DNA from: CAZXBB01 sp964638815
GTDB taxonomy: Bacteria; Planctomycetota; Phycisphaerae; Phycisphaerales; SM1A02
DNA: 19,051 nt
NCBI GenBank assembly: GCA_964638815.1
Contig: CAZXBB010000070.1
Coordinates: 1-19,051, forward strand
Direction of reading: 5' to 3'
Positions within the stretch are counted from its first letter, which is position 1. Each line of letters starts with the position of its first letter. Below are positions 15,001 through 19,051 of the stretch, piece by piece. The position numbers and the translations under genes are program-made. The notes beneath the pieces were generated by a model, which was given only the letters and a program-made list of their open reading frames with translations, did not search any database and was not told the DNA's origin.

Positions 15001-16400
15001 CCACCGTAGACGCCGCCGTCTTCGGCGCACTCCGCCTCCGTCTCGACGACGCACGTGCCGTCGTCGAGGCAGCAGGTGCCCTTCGGCTCGGGACACGTCT
15101 GCGGCTCGCACGGCACGCCGTCGCCCTGGTAGTTGCCGCCCTGGTCGCCGCAGTCGTCCTGTTCGAGCACGAAGCACGAACCGTCGTCGAAGCAGCAGGC
15201 GCCGGTCGGCAGGTCGCAGAGCCCCGGTTCGCAGTCGACGCCGTCGCCGCGATAGTCGCCGTCCTCGGCGACGCACTCTTCCTCCGTGAGCGCGACGCAC
15301 GCGCCGTCGATGCAGCAGGCGCCCTTCAGGTCGCACAAGCCGGGCACGCACTCGGAGTCGTCGCCCTGGTACTCGCCGCCCTCGGCCGCGCATTCGTCGC
15401 TCGTGCGGATCACGCATCGGCCGTCGTCGAGGCAGCACGCGCCGCGGACGAACGTGCAGTCGATGCCGTCGCAGGAGACGCCCTCGCCCTGGTACTGGCC
15501 GTTCTCCGCCGCGCAGTCGGTGCGGGAGAGGAACGCGCACGTCTCGTCGGGCAGGCAGCATGCGCCGGGGCACTCCGTCGAGTTGCACGTGCTCGCGTTG
15601 CCGCCGAAGGTCCCGCCTTCGGCCTCGCAGTCTTCCTGGGAGATCCCGTCGTCGCAGGTGCCGTCCGACCGGCAGCACGCGCCGATCGGTGCCGTGGGGC
15701 CGATCAGTCCCTTGGCCTCGCCCTCGAAGCTTTCGGTGAAGCCCTCGAACGTGGACGACTCGCTTGTGTTGACCACGGCGATGTCGTCGCCGCCGTAGAG
15801 CGGGGCGAGCGCGCCGCCGGTGAGCCGGAACCGGAAGTCGAACTCGTCGGTCCCGCCCTCGGGCGCGGGTGCGCCGATGTTCGTGGAGCCGGCGTCGTAA
15901 CGCGCCTGCTGCATGCGACCGGAGAGGAGATCAGCGAGGAACGTCGCGCCGTCGAGCGTCGCTTCGCCCGCGGTCCAGGCGTCGCTCGGGCCGTCGCGGA
16001 AGCCGAAATCGAGCACCTCGCCCGTGAGCAGCGTCCCTTCGAAGTCGATCGTGCCGTCGCCGTCGGCGTCGACTTCGCCGACGACGATCAGATCGGGTCC
16101 CGCCGTCCCGCCGATGAGGTTGCCGTTGCCGTCCACGAGAATGCGGATCCGCACGAAGCGATCCGCGCTCGGACCGGTCGGGCCGACCGGCCGCGGCGGT
16201 GTTTCCGACGTGAAGCGGATCGAGAGCGCGGTCGCTTCCACGGCGTACTCGTCCGTCGTCGCGTCGTATTCGGTCGTGCCGAAGTTGTCGAAGGCGAGGA
16301 GCGGAAAGCCCGGCTGGACACCGAGCAGATCGGCGTGCGCCGTGCCCCCGACCGTGGCCACCGCGAGGATCGCGGGAATGAAGAATCGCATGCGGGTCAT
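12030..16400 (-). CDS. Giant secreted cysteine-rich repeat protein with dockerin-like C-terminus
   Basis: 1456 residues. The start ATG 16398-16400 has an AAGGAG about 9 nt upstream; frames reaching further upstream lack this and a signal. Residues 1-22 are a signal peptide (cleavage TAHA|D). Residues 23-239 are a beta-rich domain (FDNFGTTEYD..., VDADGDGTIDFEG...). Residues 240-1049 are about 20 tandem units of 39-41 residues with consensus GACC(F/L)xDGxC-x7-C-x4-GG-x-YxG-x5-C-x4-C, six cysteines each, so about three disulfides per unit. A truncated unit leads into a roughly 115-residue domain (CDQKIVEMTMIWDG..., possibly DUF7467-like from memory), then partial and full Cys units, a second nearly identical copy of that domain, and two EF-hand-like loops (DVNGDREINVGD, DVNRDGFVNFAD) as in planctomycete dockerin-like tails. 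Probably an extracellular or surface structural/adhesive protein; function unknown. Confidence 0.9.
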   Translation of the reverse strand: MTRMRFFIPAILAVATVGGTAHADLLGVQPGFPLLAFDNFGTTEYDATTDEYAVEATALSIRFTSETPPRPVGPTGPSADRFVRIRILVDGNGNLIGGTAGPDLIVVGEVDADGDGTIDFEGTLLTGEVLDFGFRDGPSDAWTAGEATLDGATFLADLLSGRMQQARYDAGSTNIGAPAPEGGTDEFDFRFRLTGGALAPLYGGDDIAVVNTSESSTFEGFTESFEGEAKGLIGPTAPIGACCRSDGTCDDGISQEDCEAEGGTFGGNASTCNSTECPGACCLPDETCAFLSRTDCAAENGQYQGEGVSCDGIDCTFVRGACCLDDGRCVIRTSDECAAEGGEYQGDDSECVPGLCDLKGACCIDGACVALTEEECVAEDGDYRGDGVDCEPGLCDLPTGACCFDDGSCFVLEQDDCGDQGGNYQGDGVPCEPQTCPEPKGTCCLDDGTCVVETEAECAEDGGVYGGDGTTCVPGLCDLPTGACCFPDGSCVILAQDDCRDQGGSYQGSGTECVPGLCPQPRGACCFDNGACFQLTSASCASQGGSYAGDGVPCDPNPCTAPKGACCLDDGTCVVTTDDECVAQGGLYGGDGTICEPGVCDLPTGACCFPDGSCVELTQAACISEGGVYQGSGTECSPDLCPDPDGACCFPSGLCVRLTEAVCNAQGGTYQGDDVACAPDLCPRPEGACCFDTGACLVLTRDDCRAQGGVYQGNDTMCTPELCPPPKGACCFADGSCAVLTGEECAGQGGDYQGDETICAPGLCPQPEGACCLDGGVCVIATRDDCEAQGGAYQGNDTVCTPGLCPDPKGACCLENGSCQVLTEAECDAAGGVYQGDDVTCSPERCPDPDGACCFDDGTCEVLTQAECNAAGGAYQGNGTECTPELCPPTKGACCFDDGGCVVVTQEECAMQGGGYQGDETICEPGRCRQPGACCLPDLSCIVTQSDACEDAGGLFQGEGSTCDTADCPRACCFADGSCEILTGEECLAEGGVTQDDGVGCDPNPCPQQGACCLPDGECVLTQVETCDEQGGIFQGEGSACDPETCGNDGACCLPDEECPTGVFECDQKIVEMTMIWDGAGPVRVRAYDGNVGGPLLADIDGIEVGDEITVGPLAGPNDSYWEIFEAGTSNLIGLSKFHRSCSDNEMDGPEDCGRRQGNGKSNESGLINDWILEGLVDGSGAAFDCGLGGGGGGNESCMVLSQEDCEAAGGTFQGDGTLCEDVACEDPVGACCLEEHDGGCADLTAFCCETAGGMYLGDGTSCATDRCFDCDGKIVEMTMIWDGAEPVRVRAYDGNVGGPLLADIDGIEVGDEITVGPLAGPNDSYWEIFEAGTSNLIGRSKFHRSCSDNEMDGPEDCGRRQGNGKSNESGLINDWLLEGLVDEAGGVMDCTPGGPAPLVIGDPVDPDVNGDREINVGDVLAVLTAWGTCETCPEDVNRDGFVNFADLLEVLARQQ
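12251..12595 (-). repeat. Duplicated domain, copy near the C-terminus
   Basis: This 345-bp segment matches 12866-13210 with an offset of exactly 615 bp (205 codons) and only about a dozen mismatches. It encodes the KIVEMTMIWDG to NDWLLEGLVD domain. The high identity points to recent duplication or gene conversion. Confidence 0.9.
12866..13210 (-). repeat. Duplicated domain, upstream copy
   Basis: Partner of 12251-12595. Differences at protein level are few, for example Leu/Arg in IG(L/R)SKFH, Ile/Leu in NDW(I/L)LEG and Gly/Glu in WDGA(G/E)PV. Confidence 0.9.
13254..15683 (-). repeat. Tandem array of about 20 Cys-rich units (about 120 bp each)
   Basis: 2430 bp, 810 codons, about 20 in-frame units each opening with GACC (once GTCC, once ACC). 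Units are diverged in sequence but constant in length and in the six cysteines. Groups of units repeat as blocks: 14835-15203 with 14466-14834 (three units each), and 14097-14465 region units with those at 13608-13973. Confidence 0.95.
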
Positions 16401-16574
16401 CTTCTCGGTCTCCTTCGCGCCGTAGCGCGTCTTCCCCGGGATCGGGCTGTCGTCGTGCGCGTGGACCTGCGCGGTGGTCACGCGGTTGCGCCGCCGTGCG
16501 GTCGCCAGCGGGATGCGCCCGGTGTCCTCGGCATGTCCGTCTCGATCCTCCTGGACCGGCATTCCGGCCCCCCC

Positions 16575-16617
16575 AACCTAATTGTTAGGTTCCGAAGTAG
16601 CAAGGCCTTACCTAAGG
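16575..16617. promoter_or_regulatory. Cluster of inverted repeats, candidate shared operator/promoter
   Basis: AACCTAA-TTG-TTAGGTT (16575-16591) is a perfect 7-bp inverted repeat. Next to it AAGGCCTT (16602-16609) and CCTTA-CC-TAAGG (16606-16617) overlap. CCTAA thus recurs at 16577 and 16611. The patch is AT-rich in a GC-rich setting. On the minus strand TTGCTA, 17 nt, TAGGTT could be a weak -35/-10 for the Cys-repeat gene, with the operator over the -10. Confidence 0.4.
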
Positions 16618-16786
16618 AAGCGCGGGCCGATCGCGCCCGCCCATCCTCTCGACCCCCGGTGCGGGCCGCCGCCGTGATTGCCCAGATTGCCGTGTCCGCC
16701 CCGGTCGGGAGATCCGTCGGCCGGGCGGATCGCGCCGTTCGGCCCGACGGGCCACAGTGTGAGCGTGCGCCGGGGGGCGGGCCCTG

Positions 16787-16792
16787 TATGAT
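16787..16792 (+). promoter_or_regulatory. Candidate -10 box of the metalloprotease gene
   Basis: TATGAT matches TATAAT at five of six positions and lies about 69 nt before the ATG, giving a leader of about 60 nt with AGGAGG 7 nt before the start codon. No -35 match is visible 17-18 nt upstream. Confidence 0.35.
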
Positions 16793-16860
16793 GCGGCAAC
16801 CCGATCGGCGCCGCCGGCGTATAGCAGGGGCCCACGGTCGCCGCAGCAGGAGGAAAGCCC

Positions 16861-18291
16861 ATGAATGCCCGCCGTTTTCCGCTTGCTGCGATCGCTGCGG
16901 TCGTCGTACTCGTTGCAGTCGTCGCGATGCCCGCGTCCGTCTTCGCCGGCCCGGCCCCGGCCGTCGTGGAGATCGGGGCCCTCCGCGATCCGTTTGGGTC
17001 GGGCGATCCTTCCGTGCTGAGTGCCCGCGAGGCCCGCGTCGACGTGAGCGCGCTCGCGGCGATCGGCATCGGGGACGAATTCGATATGGTCCATCCCGTC
17101 GCGGGCCGCCTGACCGTTGTCGTCGAGGACGTGCTCACCGGGCCGGGTGTCGAGCGGACGATCCGCGGCCGCGTGGCCGGGCGCGCCGGCTCGGCGGCGA
17201 CGTTCGTCGTCAACCCTGGGGTCGTGAGTGGGGTCGTCGTGAGTGGGTTCGTGAGCGGCGTCGCGAACGCGCCGGGCCTCGGAACGTGGCGGATCCGGCC
17301 CGGCGGTGTCGGCGGGGGTCACGTCCTCCTCGAGGTTGACCCCGCCCGTCTTCCGGAATGCGCGGGCACGGCGCCGGCGGCGGAGGCGCTGCCGCGCGCC
17401 GCGCAGGCCTCCGGCGGGTTTCTCTGCGAGGACGGATCGCGGATCGACGTGCTGATCTTCTACACGCCGCTCGCCCGCATCGACGCCGGAGGCGAGGCGA
17501 GCATCGAGAACGAGATCAACCTGGGAGTCATCGCGGCGAACGAGGCGTACGCGAACAGCGGAATCGGTCTGGAGGTCCGTGTCGTCGGCCTCCAGGAGAT
17601 CGCGTACGACGAGTCGACGAACTACAGCGGTCACCTCAGCCGGCTCACTGATCCCGCCGACGGCTACATGGACGAAGCGCACGTCCTGCGGGAGGAGCTC
17701 GCCGCGGATCTCGTCGCGCTCATCGTGCGCGACGGCGAGAACTGCGGCATCGCGTGGCTCATGCCGTCGAACGACACGGACTCCGAGGACCGCGGGTTCA
17801 GCGTGACGACGTGGTACTGCGCCGCGGACCTCGTGCTGGCGCACGAGTTGGGGCACAACATGGGCGCGTGCCACGCGCCGGGTGATGGGGGCGGCTGCAA
17901 CGGGGGCGGGCTGTTCGAGTACTCGGTCGGGTACCGGTACTTCGGCAACTCCGGCACGCAGTGGCGCACCGTGATGGCGTACTCGCCCGGCTCGCGCATG
18001 GCGCACTTCTCCAATCCCGAGGTCGAGTTCGACGGCCGTCCGACGGGCGACGGCACGAGCAACAACGGGCTCACGCTGAACCAGACCGCGCAGGCGATCG
18101 CGAACTACCGGCGTCCGCCCTGCGCCGGCAACGCCTACGACGACTGCGCCGTCAATTTCAACGATATCCTGAAGCTGCTCGCGAACTGGGGAGCGTCGGG
18201 CGGGCGGTCCGACGTGAACGACGACGGCACCGTCGACGTACGGGACATTCTCTTCGTGCTTCAGCACTGGGGTCCGTGCTCGTACGAATGA
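16861..18291 (+). CDS. Secreted zinc metalloprotease (reprolysin-like) with dockerin-like tail
   Basis: 476 residues. A signal peptide (about 1-29, ending SVFA|G) is followed by a likely prodomain (30-185) with a VSG-rich patch (122-133) from a short direct repeat. The catalytic domain (about 190-420) has the zinc site HELGHNMGACH with His328, Glu329, His332 and His338, plus a Met-turn at Met372 in TVMAYS: the metzincin pattern, closest to M12B reprolysin-like enzymes. Residues 421-476 are a dockerin-like tail (CAVNFNDILKLLANWG; DVNDDGTVDVRD; LQHWGPC), in which only the second loop keeps the full calcium-binding pattern. The ATG has an ideal AGGAGG 7 nt upstream. It is divergent from the Cys-repeat protein, which has a related tail, so both may be exported and anchored together; proteolysis of one by the other is only conjecture. 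Confidence 0.93.
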   Translation: MNARRFPLAAIAAVVVLVAVVAMPASVFAGPAPAVVEIGALRDPFGSGDPSVLSAREARVDVSALAAIGIGDEFDMVHPVAGRLTVVVEDVLTGPGVERTIRGRVAGRAGSAATFVVNPGVVSGVVVSGFVSGVANAPGLGTWRIRPGGVGGGHVLLEVDPARLPECAGTAPAAEALPRAAQASGGFLCEDGSRIDVLIFYTPLARIDAGGEASIENEINLGVIAANEAYANSGIGLEVRVVGLQEIAYDESTNYSGHLSRLTDPADGYMDEAHVLREELAADLVALIVRDGENCGIAWLMPSNDTDSEDRGFSVTTWYCAADLVLAHELGHNMGACHAPGDGGGCNGGGLFEYSVGYRYFGNSGTQWRTVMAYSPGSRMAHFSNPEVEFDGRPTGDGTSNNGLTLNQTAQAIANYRRPPCAGNAYDDCAVNFNDILKLLANWGASGGRSDVNDDGTVDVRDILFVLQHWGPCSYE

Positions 18292-18323
18292 ACGCCATTT
18301 ACATCGACCGAGAATGTCTGGCG

Positions 18324-18388
18324 TTTCCCGTTTCCCGTTGTTCAATTGACCATTCCGAGGTTCCCGATTCCCCGTTCCCGGTTCCCCG
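18324..18388 (+). repeat. 7-bp degenerate tandem repeat (TTCCCGN)
   Basis: TTTCCCG occurs twice (18324-18337). After a 23-bp interruption containing CAATTG, four more 7-bp units follow (TTCCCGA, TTCCCCG, TTCCCGG, TTCCCCG; 18361-18388). The array starts 32 nt after the protease stop and lies in a non-coding gap. Confidence 0.8.
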
Positions 18389-18410
18389 TTTCGCCGACGC
18401 GCGCGACGCC

Positions 18411-18441
18411 TCCGTTGCCGGCGCGGCGCGCCGGCAACGGA
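18411..18441. terminator. Perfect 14-bp hairpin between convergent genes
   Basis: TCCGTTGCCGGCGC (18411-18424) and its exact complement (18428-18441) are separated by GGC. It lies between the plus-strand protease (ends 18291) and the minus-strand gene (ends 18473), where a bidirectional terminator is expected. No T-run is present on either side, so the mechanism is unsure. Confidence 0.55.
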
Positions 18442-18472
18442 TCAAGTCGCGCCAAGGGCCCGGGCCGCCGGG

Positions 18473-19051
18473 TCAGTCGCCGGCGACGTCGCGCCCACGG
18501 ATGCCGTCCGTGGTGAGGATGTGGTAGCTCGTCTCGGCCTGGTCGTAGCCGTACTCGCTGAGATACCCGTCCTCGCCCCACGGCGTGTCCTTGTTCCAGA
18601 GGCCCCATTCCTCGTTGCGGGTCTGGGCGCGGACGCGGCCGTCGGCGCGCATCGCGCTGCGGGTGCCGACCGACTCGACGTGGCCGTCGTAGAAGAGCGC
18701 GACGGGGCTCGACTCCCACGCATGGTTGAAGTAGTACGGCTCGCAGCCGGCGACGTAGGTTCCGGGCTCGAAGCCGGGATTGCAGTCGGCGGCGGCGTTC
18801 TGGAGCCAGTGGTGCTCGAGCATGTGCGTCTTGAGGTTCGGATACTGCGCCTGTGACATCGACGGTGAGCGCATGCCGCCGGGAAGCTCCCAGGGGTCCT
18901 TCCAGCCGTTCGCGCGGGTCGAGTCGTCGTTGTCCTGGTGCGCCATCACCTCGGGGTTGAACATCGCCGCCGGGCTCGTGCAGTAGCTCGACCATGACGG
19001 CACGTCGCCCGGCGCCTCGACCTCGGCGAGATCACAGTACTCGTCCGGGCT
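18473..19051 (-). CDS. C-terminal part of an H-X9-DG prepilin-processing type protein (5' end off the window)
   Basis: 192 residues are visible; the frame stays open to the right edge (it begins SPDEYCDLAEVEAPGD), so the N-terminus is missing. The segment YYFNHAWESSPVALFYDGHVESVG matches the planctomycete/verrucomicrobial 'H-X9-DG' C-terminal motif found in proteins with a prepilin-type N-terminal cleavage/methylation sequence, although here 11 rather than 9 residues separate His from Asp-Gly. The expected pilin-like N-terminus cannot be checked. Trp, Asn and Asp are common, as in a secreted beta-rich domain. It converges on the metalloprotease gene. Confidence 0.75.
   Translation of the reverse strand, partial: SPDEYCDLAEVEAPGDVPSWSSYCTSPAAMFNPEVMAHQDNDDSTRANGWKDPWELPGGMRSPSMSQAQYPNLKTHMLEHHWLQNAAADCNPGFEPGTYVAGCEPYYFNHAWESSPVALFYDGHVESVGTRSAMRADGRVRAQTRNEEWGLWNKDTPWGEDGYLSEYGYDQAETSYHILTTDGIRGRDVAGD

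Larger units (their letters stand above)
16401..16860. other. Divergent intergenic region
   Basis: 460 bp between the divergent Cys-repeat protein and metalloprotease genes. The part next to the minus-strand gene (16401-16560) is GC-rich leader holding its AAGGAG site. The middle has an AT-rich inverted-repeat cluster (16575-16617). The right part holds small dyads such as GATCCG...CGGATC (16711-16731), a TATGAT box and the AGGAGG site (16848-16853) of the protease gene. No convincing gene or RNA is seen inside. Confidence 0.6.

Noticed and set aside
13254..15683. Regular about 120-bp repeats, considered as a CRISPR or satellite array
   Set aside because: The units are in frame, differ by mostly conservative changes, and keep six cysteines, so they are protein repeats.
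16401..16562. Upstream extension of the Cys-repeat protein to 16562
   Set aside because: The added 54 residues are polar and would bury the signal peptide; AAGGAG is correctly placed for ATG 16400.
16575..16591. Possible DtxR/IdeR-type iron box
   Set aside because: The half-sites CCTAA and TTAGG are in the opposite orientation and spacing to the TTAGG-N9-CCTAA consensus.

Overview
The window is a GC-rich stretch of a bacterial chromosome, most likely from a planctomycete of the Phycisphaerae kind. This is inferred from three things: dockerin-like tails ending in the 'ANWG...QHWGPC' style, an H-X9-DG type prepilin-processing protein at the right edge, and a giant secreted protein built of GACC(F/L)xDGxC repeats. 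No rRNA, tRNA, transposase, phage gene or CRISPR array was found.

Layout. (1) 1-4423, minus strand: a small hypothetical protein, then a tryptophanase and a tyrosine phenol-lyase whose genes overlap by 4 bp, then an exported TPR protein with a His-rich tail that runs off the left edge. The two lyases would release indole or phenol plus pyruvate and ammonia from Trp and Tyr. (2) 4579-11931, plus strand: a Cys-rich exported small protein followed by a MacAB-TolC-like export system. It has an outer-membrane TolC-type lipoprotein, a membrane-fusion protein, an ABC ATPase, two FtsX-type permeases and a Cys-containing lipoprotein. Most are coupled or closely spaced and probably form one operon; the Cys-rich ends hint at a metal or thiol-related role, which is not proven. 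(3) 12030-18291: a divergent pair. On the minus strand is a 1456-residue secreted protein with about 20 tandem six-cysteine repeats, two nearly identical copies of another domain and a dockerin-like C-terminus. On the plus strand is a secreted zinc metalloprotease with a related dockerin-like tail. They share a 460-bp intergenic region holding an AT-rich cluster of inverted repeats. (4) 18473-19051, minus strand: the C-terminal part of an H-X9-DG protein.

The most notable features are the Cys-repeat protein with visible higher-order (3-unit and 4-unit) duplications, the coupled Trp/Tyr lyase pair, the efflux operon bracketed by Cys-rich proteins, and three short degenerate intergenic tandem repeats (periods 8, 15 and 7 bp), each a few to a few tens of bases downstream of a plus-strand gene.
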